64,000 nucleotides of DNA from Mycobacterium sp. (GTDB lineage: Bacteria > Actinomycetota > Actinomycetes > Mycobacteriales > Mycobacteriaceae), in contig JACPVR010000005.1 in assembly GCA_016197405.1 (NCBI GenBank), positions 1 through 64,000 of the forward strand, written 5' to 3'. A program made the position numbers and the translations under genes. The notes under the pieces were generated by a model that was not told the DNA's origin, did no database searches, and worked only from the letters and a program-made list of their open reading frames with translations. This document shows, in pieces, positions 10,742 to 20,836 of the stretch; positions within the stretch are counted from its first letter, which is position 1; each line of letters opens with the position of its first letter.

Positions 10742-13700
10742 ATGTCGACTGATACCCGTGAGGACCGGCTCGCCCGGCGCATTGCAGACCTGTACGAGCA
10801 CGATTCCCAATTCGCGGCCGCCGCCCCGAGCGCCGAGGTGAACACCGCCGCCGACGCCCCCGAGCTGAGACTGCCCCAGATCATCGAGACCGTCCTGCAG
10901 GGCTACGCCGACCGGCCCGCCCTCGGACAGCGCGCCGTCGAATTCGTCACCGACGCGGCGACCGGACGGACCACCGCCGAACTGCTCCCCCGGTTCGACA
11001 CCGTCACCTACCGCGAACTCTGGCAGCGCGTCACGGCGCTGCAGACCGGCCTGGCCGACACGGTGGCCGCCGGCGACCGCGTCGCCATCCTCGGCTTCAC
11101 CAGCACCGACTACACCACCATCGACATCGCGCTGACCCAGCTGGCCGCGATATCGGTGCCACTGCAGACCAGCGCACCGCTGACCCAGCTGGCCCCCATC
11201 GTCGCCGAGACCGAACCCACGTTGATCGCCGCGAGCATCGACTACCTGGCCGACGCGCTGGCGCTCATCGACGCCGGACCGGCCCCGACCCGCCTGGTGG
11301 TGTTCGACTTCCATCCCGAGGTCGACGACCAGCGCGAAGCGCTCGAGTCCGCCCGCGCGGCACTGGCCGGTGGCACCGTGGCGGTCGAGACCTTCGACGA
11401 CGTCGTGGCCCGCGGCGCGGCCCAGCACAGCGCACCGGCGCGCGTCGGCGCGGAACAAGATCCACTGTCGTTGCTGATCTACACATCGGGCAGCACCGGA
11501 GCCCCCAAGGGCGCGATGTACCCGGAGAGCAAGGTCGCCAACATGTGGCGCGTCGCCGCCGCCGCGCACTGGAATGACCAGCAGGGTGTGCTGCCCGCCA
11601 TCGTGCTGAGCTTCCTGCCGATGAGCCACGTGATGGGCCGCGGCATCCTCTATGGGGCGCTGTCCACCGGTGGCACCGCCTACTTCGCCGCCCGCAGCGA
11701 TCTGTCGACCCTGATCGAGGATCTCGCGCTGGTGCGTCCCACCCAGCTCAACTTCGTCCCGCGCGTCTGGGACATGCTCTTCGGCGAGTTCAGCAGCGAA
11801 CTGGCACGCCGCGGTGAGTCCCCCAGTGCCGCCGACCGGGCCGAGGTGCTCGCCGATCTGCGCGAACGGCTGCTCGGCAACCGGTTCGTCACCGCGATCA
11901 CCGGTTCGGCTCCGATCTCCCCCGAACTGCGGGCCTGGGTCGAGGAATTCCTGGACATGCACCTGCTGGAGGGCTACGGCTCCACCGAGGCCGGTGCGGT
12001 CTTCGTCGACGGCATGATCCGCAGGCCCCCGGTCATCGACTACAAACTGGCCGACGTTCCGGAACTGGGTTACTTCAACACCGATCGCCCGCACCCGCGC
12101 GGCGAACTGCTGGTGCGCTCCGAGCAGCTGTTCCCCGGCTACTACAAGCGGCCCGAGATCACCGCGCAGATGTTCGACGAAGACGGCTTCTACCGAACCG
12201 GTGATATCGTCGCCGAACTCGGACCCGACCACGTCCAGTACGTCGACCGGCGCAACAACGTGCTCAAACTGTCCCAGGGTGAATTCGTCACGGTCTCCAA
12301 GCTGGAGGCGGCGTACAACAACAGCCCACTGGTGCACCAGATCTACATCTACGGCAACAGCGCACGACCGTATCTGTTGGCGGTGGTCGTGCCGAGCGCC
12401 GAAGCGAACGCCGACGGCGACCCCGCCGGCCTGAAGAGCCGCATTGCGGCGTCACTGTCGGAGGCCGCCCGCATCGCGGGCCTGCAGTCCTACGAAGTGC
12501 CGCGCGATTTCCTCATCGAGACAACACCTTTCACACTGGAGAACGGGCTGCTGACGGGCATCCGCAAACTGGCGTGGCCCAAACTCAAGGAACGCTACGG
12601 CGCCGCACTCGAGCAGCTCTACTCCGACCTCGCCGAGGATCAGGCGGGCGAGTTGCGCCAACTGCGCGCCGACGGCGCGAACAAGCCGGTCGGAGAAACC
12701 GTGGCCCGGGCCGCGGCAGCACTGCTGGGCAGCGCCGCCGCCGACCTGACCCCGGATGCACACTTCACCGACCTCGGTGGGGATTCGTTGTCGGCGTTGA
12801 CTTTTGCCAACCTGCTGCGCGATATCTTCGATGTCGACGTGCCGGTGGGTGTCATCGTCAGCCCGGCCACCGACCTCGCGGGTATCGCGGCCTATATCGA
12901 GACCGAGCGCGGCGGCGGTTCCAAACGTCCCACCTACGCCGCGGTGCACGGCCGTGACGCGACCGAGGTGCGCGCCGCAGATCTCACACTGGACAAGTTC
13001 ATCGATGCCGCCACCCTGGCCGAGGCGGGCGACCTGCCCCGCCCGGCATCCGAGATCCGCACCGTATTACTCACCGGCGCAACAGGTTTCCTCGGACGCT
13101 ACCTGGCACTGGAGTGGCTGGAGCGGATGGACCTGGTCGACGGCAAGGTGATCTGCCTGGTGCGCGGGCGCAGTGACGAGGACGCGCGCCGCCGCGTCGA
13201 CGCCACCTTCGACAGCGGTGATGCCACACTGCTGGCGCACTACACCGAGCTGGCCGCCGATCACCTGGAGGTCCTCGCCGGCGACAAGGGTGAGCAGAAC
13301 CTCGGGCTCGACGACGCCACCTGGCAGCGGTTGGCCGACACCGTCGACCTGATCGTGGATCCCGCGGCGCTGGTCAACCACGTGCTGCCCTACAGCGAGC
13401 TGTTCGGCCCCAACGTGCTCGGCACCGCCGAGCTCATCCGGATCGCGCTGACCACGAAGATCAAGCCGTTCGCCTACGTTTCGACGGTGGCGGTCGGCGC
13501 CGGGATCGATCCCGCCGACAACGTCGAGGACGCCGATGTCCGGGTGGTCAGCGCCACCCGCGCGGTCGACGACAGCTACGCCAACGGATACGGCAACAGC
13601 AAGTGGGGCGGCGAGGTGCTGCTGCGTGAGGCCAACGAACACTTCGGCCTGCCGGTGTCGGTGTTCCGCTGCGACATGATCCTGGCCGACACCACCTATG

Positions 13701-14248
13701 CCGGTCAGCTCAACCTGCCGGACATGTTCACCCGGATGCTGTTGAGCCTGGTGGCCACCGGCATCGCGCCGGGATCGTTCTACCAGCTCGACGCCGAGGG
13801 CAACCGGCAGCGGGCCCACTACGATGGGCTGCCGGTGGAGTTCATCGCCGAGGCCATCTCCACGCTGGGCTCGCGCGTCGAAGACGGTTTCGAGACCTAC
13901 CACGTGATGAACCCCTACGACGACGGTATCGGCCTCGACGAGTTCGTCGACTGGCTCATCGAGGCCGGTTACCCGCTGCAGCGGATCGCCGGTTACGACG
14001 ACTGGCTGGCCCGGTTCGAAACCGCCCTGCGCGCACTGCCGGACAAGCAGCGTCAGGCCTCGCTGCTGCCGCTGCTGCACAATTATCAGCAGCCCGAGCA
14101 TCCGCTGTGTGGTTCGATCGCCCCGACCGATGCCTTCCGTACAGCGGTCCAGGACGCGAAAATCGGTCCGGACAAAGATATTCCGCACGTGAGCAAGCCG
14201 GTGATCGTCAAATACATCACCGACCTGCAGTTGCTCGGCCTGCTCTAG
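10742..14248 (+). CDS. car: Carboxylic acid reductase (FadD9 type), three-domain
   Basis: The 1168-aa enzyme reduces carboxylic acids to aldehydes with ATP and NADPH. Domain 1 is an adenylation domain with [17 protein letters not shown] (about residues 243-259) and [11 protein letters not shown]. Domain 2 is a phosphopantetheine carrier with [11 protein letters not shown], the attachment serine being residue 682. Domain 3 is a thioester-reductase fold starting near residue 777 with [17 protein letters not shown], plus the SDR-type YGNSKWGGE. Full activity needs a phosphopantetheinyl transferase, which is not in this window. The length matches mycobacterial CARs (about 1170 aa). The 182 nt upstream of the start, beyond the gabT hairpin, are relatively AT-rich near 10660-10690. 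I could not place a promoter with confidence. The physiological substrate is unknown. Confidence 0.95.
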   Translation: MSTDTREDRLARRIADLYEHDSQFAAAAPSAEVNTAADAPELRLPQIIETVLQGYADRPALGQRAVEFVTDAATGRTTAELLPRFDTVTYRELWQRVTALQTGLADTVAAGDRVAILGFTSTDYTTIDIALTQLAAISVPLQTSAPLTQLAPIVAETEPTLIAASIDYLADALALIDAGPAPTRLVVFDFHPEVDDQREALESARAALAGGTVAVETFDDVVARGAAQHSAPARVGAEQDPLSLLIYTSGSTGAPKGAMYPESKVANMWRVAAAAHWNDQQGVLPAIVLSFLPMSHVMGRGILYGALSTGGTAYFAARSDLSTLIEDLALVRPTQLNFVPRVWDMLFGEFSSELARRGESPSAADRAEVLADLRERLLGNRFVTAITGSAPISPELRAWVEEFLDMHLLEGYGSTEAGAVFVDGMIRRPPVIDYKLADVPELGYFNTDRPHPRGELLVRSEQLFPGYYKRPEITAQMFDEDGFYRTGDIVAELGPDHVQYVDRRNNVLKLSQGEFVTVSKLEAAYNNSPLVHQIYIYGNSARPYLLAVVVPSAEANADGDPAGLKSRIAASLSEAARIAGLQSYEVPRDFLIETTPFTLENGLLTGIRKLAWPKLKERYGAALEQLYSDLAEDQAGELRQLRADGANKPVGETVARAAAALLGSAAADLTPDAHFTDLGGDSLSALTFANLLRDIFDVDVPVGVIVSPATDLAGIAAYIETERGGGSKRPTYAAVHGRDATEVRAADLTLDKFIDAATLAEAGDLPRPASEIRTVLLTGATGFLGRYLALEWLERMDLVDGKVICLVRGRSDEDARRRVDATFDSGDATLLAHYTELAADHLEVLAGDKGEQNLGLDDATWQRLADTVDLIVDPAALVNHVLPYSELFGPNVLGTAELIRIALTTKIKPFAYVSTVAVGAGIDPADNVEDADVRVVSATRAVDDSYANGYGNSKWGGEVLLREANEHFGLPVSVFRCDMILADTTYAGQLNLPDMFTRMLLSLVATGIAPGSFYQLDAEGNRQRAHYDGLPVEFIAEAISTLGSRVEDGFETYHVMNPYDDGIGLDEFVDWLIEAGYPLQRIAGYDDWLARFETALRALPDKQRQASLLPLLHNYQQPEHPLCGSIAPTDAFRTAVQDAKIGPDKDIPHVSKPVIVKYITDLQLLGLL

Positions 14249-14276
14249 GCCCGGGCCGGCCGCGGCCGGACTGCAC

Positions 14277-14327
14277 GCGTCCCCGTCGGGCTGAGTACCA
14301 TCTTGGGTGCTCAGTCGACGGGGACGC
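14277..14327 (+). terminator. Strong hairpin between car and the GGDEF genes
   Basis: A perfect 12-bp stem (14277-14288 with 14316-14327, GCGTCCCCGTCG) is extended inward by CTGAG (14291-14295) with CTCAG (14310-14314). The loop is about 14 nt. It lies 28 nt after the car stop and 49 nt before the first GGDEF start. It may terminate car or be a structured leader of the downstream gene. Confidence 0.6.
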
Positions 14328-14375
14328 GCCAGTCCACCGATCCTCGGGTGAGCTTGTGAAGAGCCCGGGGGCCCA

Positions 14376-15503
14376 GTGAAGTCGCTACAGCTGTGGTGGC
14401 AGCAGCCCGACCAGTATGGCTGGCTGTCGGATTACCTTGCCGCGCGCGGACTTCAGCGACCCACCCGATTGATCGTCGGGGCGATCACCGGCGCATTCGT
14501 CGTGGTGCCGATCGTCATGCTGTGGAGTCCGTCGGGACCCAAGGGCGTGACCGGCGCGGTCGCTGCGCTCACGATGAGCGCGTTGTGTGCGGGGATGGCG
14601 TTGATCTGGCTGTCGCGCTGGCCGACGAAGCGCCAGTCGGCGTGGTTCACCGTCGCGGGCAATGTCTCGGTCGCCATCGGCGTCGCCATCGCGGGCACCC
14701 CGATGGCGGGCCTGCTGGCCTGCACCTCATTCGCCCCGCTGTCCGGTTATGTGTCGCTCTTCGGTTCCAGCCGGCTGCTGACGCTCACTCTGGCCAACGC
14801 CGCCTTCGCCACCGCGGTGGCGGCCACCAGGGTGGGCATGACCGGTGATATCGCGCTGGCCGCCGGGCATCTGCTGGCCATCGCGATCGCGGTGCTCGCG
14901 GTGCCGTTCGCCGCCCAGCTACTGCTGCGCCTGATGACGTTGGACGCCATGATGTCGCATACCGACGCGCTGACCGGACTGCGCAACCGTCGTGGTTTTC
15001 ACCGCTCGGCGCTGGACATCATCGCGGCCGCCCCACCGAATTCGATGCCGTCGTTCACGGTGGTGATGGTCGACCTCGACGGTTTCAAACGCATCAACGA
15101 CAGTCAGGGCCACTCGGTCGGCGACCGCATCCTGATCGCCGTCGCCGACAACCTGCGCCGCGCCAGCCGGGTCAACTCCGTCGTCGCACGCATCGGTGGT
15201 GAGGAGTTCCTGATCGCAGACCTTTCCGACAGTGCGCAGGCCCGGGTGACCGCCGAGGCCATGCGGGCCGCGGTGGCCTCGACGCCGTGGCACGTCACCG
15301 CCAGTGTCGGGGCGGCGACCGTGACGTTGATCAACGATCAGCGCGATGCCGCGCTGGAAGCAATCGAGCATCTCATCGCTGCCGCCGATGCCGCGATGTA
15401 CGAAGCCAAACGCAGCGGCGGTAACCAGGTGCGCCACAGCGGTGTCGCGACTCCCCCGACGCCGATTCGCCGGAGACAGACACAGCAACCACACCCGCGC
15501 TGA
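14376..15503 (+). CDS. Membrane GGDEF-domain protein (putative diguanylate cyclase) 1
   Basis: This 375-aa protein has a short N-terminus (WWQQPDQYGWLSDYL), about five to six membrane segments between residues 31 and 190 and a C-terminal GGDEF domain. The domain starts with TDALTGLRNRRGF (196-208), has the metal-binding MVDLDGFKRIND and carries the active-site variant GGEEF at 274-278, which is compatible with cyclase activity making c-di-GMP from two GTP. The RxxD inhibitory site, expected nine residues before GGEEF, reads RVNS (265-268), so classic product inhibition is probably absent. The start is GTG at 14376. The downstream paralog begins with the same WWQQ motif. The protein is probably a sensor, but no ligand is evident. 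Confidence 0.88.
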   Translation: MKSLQLWWQQPDQYGWLSDYLAARGLQRPTRLIVGAITGAFVVVPIVMLWSPSGPKGVTGAVAALTMSALCAGMALIWLSRWPTKRQSAWFTVAGNVSVAIGVAIAGTPMAGLLACTSFAPLSGYVSLFGSSRLLTLTLANAAFATAVAATRVGMTGDIALAAGHLLAIAIAVLAVPFAAQLLLRLMTLDAMMSHTDALTGLRNRRGFHRSALDIIAAAPPNSMPSFTVVMVDLDGFKRINDSQGHSVGDRILIAVADNLRRASRVNSVVARIGGEEFLIADLSDSAQARVTAEAMRAAVASTPWHVTASVGAATVTLINDQRDAALEAIEHLIAAADAAMYEAKRSGGNQVRHSGVATPPTPIRRRQTQQPHPR

Positions 15504-15567
15504 GGCAGCGAGTTTGTGTAGGTACGATTCGGTCTGCGAGGGGGAACCGCATTCGAAGGCGCAGACG

Positions 15568-16626
15568 GTGAAGCAATTCCTGGGGTGGTGGCAGCAGGCC
15601 GACAACTATGACTGGTTGTCGGCCTATCTGCGAGATAGGCGCATGGCGCGGTTTACACAGCTGCTCATGGCCGCGATAACTCTTGCCCTCGGGACCATTC
15701 CCCCACTGATGTTGCTGAGTCCGCACGGCCCGACGTCGGCGCTGAATCGGCTGGTGTCGGCGACGGTCGGCCTCAGTTGCCTGGTCATGACGGTGATGTG
15801 GTTGCGGCGCTGGCCGACGCGCGGCCAGTCGGCGGCGTTCAGCATCGTCGCCACCGTCTGCATCAGCGCGGCGTGTCTGAACTTCCCCGCCCCCAACGGT
15901 GGGCTGTTGGCGTGTGCCGCCTTCGCCTCACTGGCCGGTTACGTCGCCTTCTTCCATTCCTGGCGGTACCTGTTCTTCACCCTGGTCTGCGCCGCGGCGG
16001 TCGCGCTCACCTGCACCGTCCGGCTGGCGGCCCAGACCGATGTGGTCTACGCCGTCGGCAACCTCGCGATCATCATGGTCGCTGTGCTGGCGATCCCGCT
16101 GTCGGCCCAGGTGCTGCTGCATGTCCTGGGAAGCGACGCGGCCAAATCCCATGTCGATTCCCTGACCGGGCTCACCAACCGACGCGGCTTCTACCGGCTG
16201 ACCCGCGAGCTCATGGGACGAAGCGCGACGACGGTGTCGGTGTTGATGATCGACCTCGACAATTTCAAACGCATCAACGACACCGAGGGGCACGCCGGGG
16301 GCGACCTCGCGCTGATCGAGGTCGCCAACATCCTGCGCGCGACGGTACCGGCCCATGCCGTGGTGGCCCGCGTCGGCGGCGAGGAGTTCCTGATCGCCCA
16401 GGACGTCGCGGCCGACGCCATGTGGGCTCCGGCGCAGGAGATCCAGGAGCGCATTCTGTCGACCCGGTGGGGGCTGACCGCCAGCATCGGCGTGGCCAGC
16501 GTGACGGCCCCTCGCGACGGCACCGATGTCCGGCCGCTCATCGAGGAGATGATCGCGGCCGCCGACAGCGCGATGTACGTCGCGAAGCGCTCCGGCGGTA
16601 ATCAGACCCGGTACGCAGCGGCCTAG
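15568..16626 (+). CDS. Membrane GGDEF-domain protein (putative diguanylate cyclase) 2
   Basis: A paralog of the preceding gene (352 aa) with the same plan: N-terminal FLGWWQQADNYDWLSAYL, five to six membrane segments and a GGDEF domain with DSLTGLTNRRGFYRL, MIDLDNFKRIND and GGEEF. No RxxD inhibitory site is present in front of GGEEF. I chose the GTG at 15568 because it aligns with the paralog's start. The in-frame extension to 15346 lies over the end of the first gene and is low-quality sequence. The pair looks like a local duplication. The stop overlaps the convergent DUF1304 gene by 4 nt. Confidence 0.87.
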   Translation: MKQFLGWWQQADNYDWLSAYLRDRRMARFTQLLMAAITLALGTIPPLMLLSPHGPTSALNRLVSATVGLSCLVMTVMWLRRWPTRGQSAAFSIVATVCISAACLNFPAPNGGLLACAAFASLAGYVAFFHSWRYLFFTLVCAAAVALTCTVRLAAQTDVVYAVGNLAIIMVAVLAIPLSAQVLLHVLGSDAAKSHVDSLTGLTNRRGFYRLTRELMGRSATTVSVLMIDLDNFKRINDTEGHAGGDLALIEVANILRATVPAHAVVARVGGEEFLIAQDVAADAMWAPAQEIQERILSTRWGLTASIGVASVTAPRDGTDVRPLIEEMIAAADSAMYVAKRSGGNQTRYAAA

Positions 16627-17009
16627 CCGGCCAGGCCGATCGCGAGCAGCACCACACCGATCAGCGGAAAAGTTCCCTGGGTGATCGCGGCACGCGCCTT
16701 GTCGCGCGCCGAGGCGATGAGCACCACCGCGGCGGCCAGCATCGACCCGATTCCGGCGAAGACCAGTGCGCCACCGATTCCCTTGTGCCCCAGGATGATC
16801 GCCACGATGCCGATACCGGTGACGACGGCAAGGAACAGGTTGTAGAAGCCCTGGTTGAACGCCATCAACTTGGTCGTCTCGGCCTCGTCGGCGGTGGTTC
16901 CGAAAGTGGCCCGGGTGCGCGGTGAGGTCCAGGTCAGCGATTCCATGGTGAAGATGTAGACGTGCAGTATCGCGGCCAGTGCCGCGAAGATCAGGCCTGC
17001 GGTGATCAT
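16623..17009 (-). CDS. DUF1304 family membrane protein
   Basis: This 128-aa protein has four predicted membrane helices: residues about 3-22, 52-73, 79-98 and 110-127. The sequence between helices 1 and 2, LTWTSPRTRATFGTT followed by LMAFNQGFYNLFLA, is characteristic of DUF1304. Function is unknown. It lies 15 nt downstream of ruvB and may be the last gene of the ruv transcript. GAGAAGGG precedes the ATG. Confidence 0.85.
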   Translation of the reverse strand: MITAGLIFAALAAILHVYIFTMESLTWTSPRTRATFGTTADEAETTKLMAFNQGFYNLFLAVVTGIGIVAIILGHKGIGGALVFAGIGSMLAAAVVLIASARDKARAAITQGTFPLIGVVLLAIGLAG

Positions 17010-17024
17010 CTGCGCCCTTCTCGG

Positions 17025-18098
17025 TCAGTCGTTGAACAGCTGCTGCTGGGCCACGCCGGTGGCATGCGGCACCGGCATGCCCAGATGGGTCCAGGCCTGC
17101 GCGGTGGCCACCCGCCCGCGCGGGGTACGCGCGATCATTCCGGCCCGAACCAGGAAAGGCTCGCATACTTCCTCGACGGTGGTCGCCTCTTCGCCGACGG
17201 CCACCGCCAGTGTCGACACCCCGACCGGGCCGCCGTTGAAACTGCGGGTCAGCGCCGTCAGCACCGCCCGGTCCAGCCGGTCCAGACCGAGTTCGTCGAC
17301 GTCGTAGACCGCCAGCGCCGCCTTGGCGATATCCCGGGTTATCACGCCGTCGGCGCGAACCTCGGCATAGTCGCGAACCCGGCGCAGCAGTCGGTTCGCG
17401 ATACGCGGGGTGCCGCGGGAGCGGCGGGCGATCTCGGAGCTGGCGTCGCCGCCCAGCCCGATGCCCAGGATGCCCGCCGAGCGCACCAGGACGCGTTCCA
17501 GTTCGGCGGGTTCGTAGAAATCCATGTGCGCGGTGAACCCGAACCGGTCGCGCAGCGGCCCGGTCAGCGCACCGGATCTGGTGGTGGCTCCGACCAGGGT
17601 GAACGGCGCGACCTCCAGCGGGATGGACGTCGCACCGGGTCCCTTGCCCACGATGACGTCGACCCGGAAATCCTCCATCGCCAGGTAGAGCATCTCTTCC
17701 GCGGGCCGGGCGATCCGATGGATCTCGTCGATGAACAGCACGTCACCCTCGACCAGGTTGGACAGCATCGCGGCCAGGTCACCGGCGCGTTCCAGTGCCG
17801 GTCCCGATGTCACCCGCAGTGCCGATCCCAGTTCGCTGGCGATGATCATCGCCAGCGAGGTCTTGCCCAGCCCGGGCGGGCCGGACAGCAGGATGTGATC
17901 CGGTGTGCCGCCGCGGTTCTTGGCGCCTTCGAGCACCAGCTGCAGCTGTTCGCGGACGCGGGCCTGGCCGATGAACTCCCCCAGCGAACGGGGACGCAGG
18001 CTGGCGTCGATATCACCTTCGCCGACCGTCAGAGCCGGTGAGACGTCGCGATCCTCGGAATCGGGGATCTCGTCGTCGGCATCGTCGAACCGGCTCAT
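17025..18098 (-). CDS. ruvB: Holliday junction branch migration helicase RuvB
   Basis: RuvB (357 aa) is the AAA+ motor that drives branch migration with RuvA. Walker A is GPPGLGKT at residues 73-80, Walker B is in [10 protein letters not shown], sensor 1 is in LVGATTRSG, and the C-terminal winged-helix domain contains RTPRGRVAT. The N-terminal acidic extension of about 20 residues is usual for mycobacteria. The ATG overlaps the ruvA stop by 4 nt (ATGA), so the two are translationally coupled. Confidence 0.97.
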   Translation of the reverse strand: MSRFDDADDEIPDSEDRDVSPALTVGEGDIDASLRPRSLGEFIGQARVREQLQLVLEGAKNRGGTPDHILLSGPPGLGKTSLAMIIASELGSALRVTSGPALERAGDLAAMLSNLVEGDVLFIDEIHRIARPAEEMLYLAMEDFRVDVIVGKGPGATSIPLEVAPFTLVGATTRSGALTGPLRDRFGFTAHMDFYEPAELERVLVRSAGILGIGLGGDASSEIARRSRGTPRIANRLLRRVRDYAEVRADGVITRDIAKAALAVYDVDELGLDRLDRAVLTALTRSFNGGPVGVSTLAVAVGEEATTVEEVCEPFLVRAGMIARTPRGRVATAQAWTHLGMPVPHATGVAQQQLFND

Positions 18099-18685
18099 TT
18101 GTTCTTGCCCAGCAGGTTCAACGCCGACCGCAGCACTGTCGACGTGGTCGCATCCGGTTCACCGGCGAGCACCTTGTCGGTGGCCTCCTCGGCCTGTTTG
18201 GCCGCAAAGCCCAGGCCCACAAGGGCTTCCACGACCGGCCCGCGCACCGCGTGCTGCCCGACGGTCCCGCCGCCGACGGCCGGGGTGGCGCCGATCTTGT
18301 CGCGCAGTTCCAGCACCATGCGCTCGGCACCGCGCTTGCCGATACCGGGCACCCGGGTCAGCGCGGTCACATCACCATCGGCCAGCGCCTGCCGCAGCGT
18401 CGGAGCGTCGTAGACCGCCAGCGTGGCCAGCGCGATCTTGGGCCCCACCCCGGAGACTCCGAGCAGCGTGGAGAACAGGTCGCGGGCTTGCGCGTCGGCG
18501 AAGCCGTAGAGCGTCATCGAGTCCTCGCGCACGATCATCGCGATGATCAGCCGGGTCTCGGTGCCGCGCCGCAGGGTCGCCAGGGTCGACGGCGTGGCCA
18601 TCACCTTGTAGCCCACGCCGGCGGCCTCGACGACGGCGTGGTCGAGCGCGATATCGATGACCTCACCGCGTACCGAGGCGATCAT
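18095..18685 (-). CDS. ruvA: Holliday junction DNA helicase subunit RuvA
   Basis: RuvA (196 aa) binds the four-way junction and loads RuvB. The N-terminal OB-fold begins [28 protein letters not shown]. The helix-hairpin-helix repeats are visible as [13 protein letters not shown] and [22 protein letters not shown]. The C-terminal domain that contacts RuvB ends the protein. The start codon overlaps the ruvC stop by 4 nt and the stop overlaps the ruvB start by 4 nt. Confidence 0.97.
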   Translation of the reverse strand: MIASVRGEVIDIALDHAVVEAAGVGYKVMATPSTLATLRRGTETRLIIAMIVREDSMTLYGFADAQARDLFSTLLGVSGVGPKIALATLAVYDAPTLRQALADGDVTALTRVPGIGKRGAERMVLELRDKIGATPAVGGGTVGQHAVRGPVVEALVGLGFAAKQAEEATDKVLAGEPDATTSTVLRSALNLLGKNK

Positions 18686-19269
18686 GGGGCGACCTTGGCC
18701 TGTTTGGCCTGCAGGGCTTTCTTGGCCTTGAGGGTGGCCTTGTACTTGCGTTGCTGCTCGGCGGCCATCGCCTCCGCCTCGGCCATCCGGGCGATCATCG
18801 GCGCCCGCCAGCAGTGGCAGATCGCCAGCGCCAGCGCGTCGGCAGCATCCGCGGGGGTCGGCTTTTGTTGCAGCGCAAGGATTCTGGTGACCATCGTGGT
18901 GACCTGCGCCTTGTCCGCGCGGCCGTTGCCGGTGACGGCGGCCTTGACCTCCGAGGGCGTGTGGAAGTGCACGTCGATACCGCGACGGGCCGCGGCCAGC
19001 GCGATGACGCCGCCGGCCTGCGCGGTGCCCATCGCGGTGTTGGCGTTCTGGTTGGCGAACACCCGCTCGATGGCCAGCACGTCGGGCACATGGGTGTCCA
19101 GCCAGTGCTCGACGGTGTCACTGATCGTGAGCAGCCGCCTGGCCAGCGGTGAGTCCGACGGCGTGCGCACCACATCGACGTCCAGCGCGATCACCTGGCG
19201 GCCCTTGCCGCTCTCGATGACCGAGAGGCCGCACCGGGTCAACCCGGGATCGACGCCCATCACGCGCAC
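18682..19269 (-). CDS. ruvC: Crossover junction endodeoxyribonuclease RuvC
   Basis: RuvC (195 aa) resolves Holliday junctions. The RNase H-like active site is complete: D7 in MGVDPG, E68 in AIERVF, and D141 and D144 in [13 protein letters not shown] Lys/Ala-rich tail (about residues 165-195) extends beyond the catalytic core. I chose the GTG at 19269 ([10 protein letters not shown]) because AAGGAG lies 5 nt upstream. The ATG at 19260 would leave 14 nt. Longer frames read through the LexA box and into tetR. It is the first gene of ruvCAB. Confidence 0.95.
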   Translation of the reverse strand: MRVMGVDPGLTRCGLSVIESGKGRQVIALDVDVVRTPSDSPLARRLLTISDTVEHWLDTHVPDVLAIERVFANQNANTAMGTAQAGGVIALAAARRGIDVHFHTPSEVKAAVTGNGRADKAQVTTMVTRILALQQKPTPADAADALALAICHCWRAPMIARMAEAEAMAAEQQRKYKATLKAKKALQAKQAKVAP

Positions 19270-19283
19270 TCGGACTCCTTCGC

Positions 19284-19299
19284 CAGAACATGTGTTCGA
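19284..19299 (-). promoter_or_regulatory. LexA (SOS) box upstream of ruvC
   Basis: On the minus strand this reads TCGAACACATGTTCTG, matching the mycobacterial SOS box TCGAAC-N4-GTTCGA except in the last two bases. It ends 15 nt before the ruvC GTG, where bound LexA would block ruvCAB transcription. Damage control of ruvCAB is established for mycobacteria. Confidence 0.85.
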
Positions 19300-19304
19300 C
19301 AACC

Positions 19305-19916
19305 CTAGCGTGGGGTGCCGACCGGATCCGGGAGAGACACACCGGCCAACGCGATACCGCGGTACTGCCTGCCCAGCACCCGGCCCGCCGCCAGGAGCGG
19401 TTCGGTGCTGCGCAGGGTGCGGGCCACGGTGAAGGCGCCCTCCAGGGTCGCGATCAGCGTCACCGAGATATCGCGGGCCTGGTGCCGCGGCACGCCCCGG
19501 GCGGCGAAGTAGGCCGTGGCGCCGTCGAGCCACTCGGTGAGGATGCCCGCCGAGGCGGTACGCAGCTCCTCGACGTTGTCGGCGACTTCGGCGGCCACAC
19601 TGCCCACCGGGCACATGTTGGCGAACCCGGTGCCCGCCATGTCCTCGGCCGCCTGGGCGAATGCCGATTCGATGGCCTGGCCCAGGTCGGTGTGCGGGTT
19701 CATCAGGGTGGGGATCAGCAGTGCGTAGGCGCGTCCGGCGTTGACCAGGGCCTCGCCGGCGATCTGCACCTTGCCGCGCGGGAAGTGGTGGTAGAGCGAC
19801 CCGATGGGCGCCCCGGACGCGGCGACGATGTCCTTCATCCCGACCGCGCCGTAGCCCTTGACGCGCATGAGCTCGGCCGCGGCGGTCAGGATCGCCTCCC
19901 GGGTGTTTCTTGCCAT
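19305..19916 (-). CDS. TetR family transcriptional regulator
   Basis: A 203-aa TetR-type repressor. The N-terminal helix-turn-helix covers about residues 6-52 ([12 protein letters not shown], then [22 protein letters not shown]). The C-terminal ligand domain includes the CPVGSVAAE stretch seen in a subgroup of these regulators. I chose the ATG at 19916 because AGGAGG sits 5 nt upstream. Divergent transcription from the alpha/beta hydrolase gene, with two overlapping operators between them, suggests that it represses itself and that hydrolase. The inducer is unknown. Confidence 0.92.
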   Translation of the reverse strand: MARNTREAILTAAAELMRVKGYGAVGMKDIVAASGAPIGSLYHHFPRGKVQIAGEALVNAGRAYALLIPTLMNPHTDLGQAIESAFAQAAEDMAGTGFANMCPVGSVAAEVADNVEELRTASAGILTEWLDGATAYFAARGVPRHQARDISVTLIATLEGAFTVARTLRSTEPLLAAGRVLGRQYRGIALAGVSLPDPVGTPR

Positions 19917-19937
19917 TTGCGCCTCCTGGGAACACAC

Positions 19938-19967
19938 TAGAGCATACGTTCTAGAATATTCGTTCTA
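19938..19967. promoter_or_regulatory. Two overlapping TetR-type operators
   Basis: Two 16-bp imperfect palindromes, TAGAGCATACGTTCTA (19938-19953) and TAGAATATTCGTTCTA (19952-19967), share two bases and repeat with a 14-bp period. They lie between the divergent TetR and hydrolase starts, next to a minus-strand TATGCT that could be the tetR -10 box. This is the expected place and form for an autoregulatory operator. Confidence 0.75.
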
Positions 19968-19981
19968 ATGGAGGACGGCCG

Positions 19982-20836
19982 ATGAAGACAGTGCAGATTG
20001 CCGCAGGCGAATTGCAGTACCGCGAGTCGGGTGACCCGGCCGGACCGGCGGTGGTACTGCTGCACGGCCTGCTGATGAACGACACCCAGTGGGATCTGGC
20101 GCTGCCGCTGCTGCCGGCCGGCTTCCGCTATCTGCTGCCGGTGCTGCCGCTGGGCGGGCACCGGATCCCGATGCGCGAGGACGCCGACCTGACCATGCCC
20201 GGCATGGTCGGCGTCGTCGCCGACTTCCTCGACGCCCTGGACCTGCGTGATGTCACGCTGGTGGTCACCGACTGGGGCGGTGCGTTGTTCCTGACCGATA
20301 TCGGGCGCGACAAGAGGGTTTCCCGGCTGGTGATCTGCCCGTCCGAGGCATTCGAGAACTTCCCGCCGGGCCTGCCCGGCAAGATCACCTGGCTGGCCAG
20401 CCGGACCACCGGCACCGTCGCCCTGGCCATGCGGCAGCTGCGCATCGGCTGGCTGCGCAAGCGTTGGTTCATGCTCGGCCTGATGGCGAAAAAGCCCATC
20501 CCCCAGCGCATCATCGACGACTGGATGGCCGCCGGACTGGCCGACCGGCGGATCCGTCGGGATCTGCTCAAGTACTGCCGTACCAAATTCTCCAAGGCCG
20601 ATCTGGTGCGCGCCACCAACCGGCTCGCCGAATTCGACGGTGACGTCCTGGTGTTGTGGAGCCACAACCCGGTCATGCCCGAACGACACGCCATCGCGTT
20701 GGCCGAGCTCACCGGCGCAGAATTGACCTACGTCGACGACGCCCGGGTGCTGATAATGCTCGACCAACCGCAAGCGACCGCGGACGCCATGGGTGCGTTC
20801 CTGGTTCAGACGACGACGAAACGCCCGGAGCGATAA
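19982..20836 (+). CDS. Alpha/beta-fold hydrolase
   Basis: This 284-aa protein has the alpha/beta-hydrolase oxyanion motif VVLLHGLLMND near residue 24 and a nucleophile elbow reading VVTDWGGAL, where Asp97 occupies the nucleophile position. An Asp there is typical of haloalkane dehalogenases and epoxide hydrolases rather than serine esterases. The start is supported by GGAGG 7 nt upstream. It is divergent from tetR and is the probable regulatory target. The last 31 nt overlap the convergent small membrane-protein gene. The substrate is unknown. Confidence 0.85.
   Translation: MKTVQIAAGELQYRESGDPAGPAVVLLHGLLMNDTQWDLALPLLPAGFRYLLPVLPLGGHRIPMREDADLTMPGMVGVVADFLDALDLRDVTLVVTDWGGALFLTDIGRDKRVSRLVICPSEAFENFPPGLPGKITWLASRTTGTVALAMRQLRIGWLRKRWFMLGLMAKKPIPQRIIDDWMAAGLADRRIRRDLLKYCRTKFSKADLVRATNRLAEFDGDVLVLWSHNPVMPERHAIALAELTGAELTYVDDARVLIMLDQPQATADAMGAFLVQTTTKRPER

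Noticed and set aside
10430..12337. 635-codon minus-strand frame opposite car
   Set aside because: Antisense shadow of the carboxylic acid reductase in high-GC DNA; no protein-like motifs.
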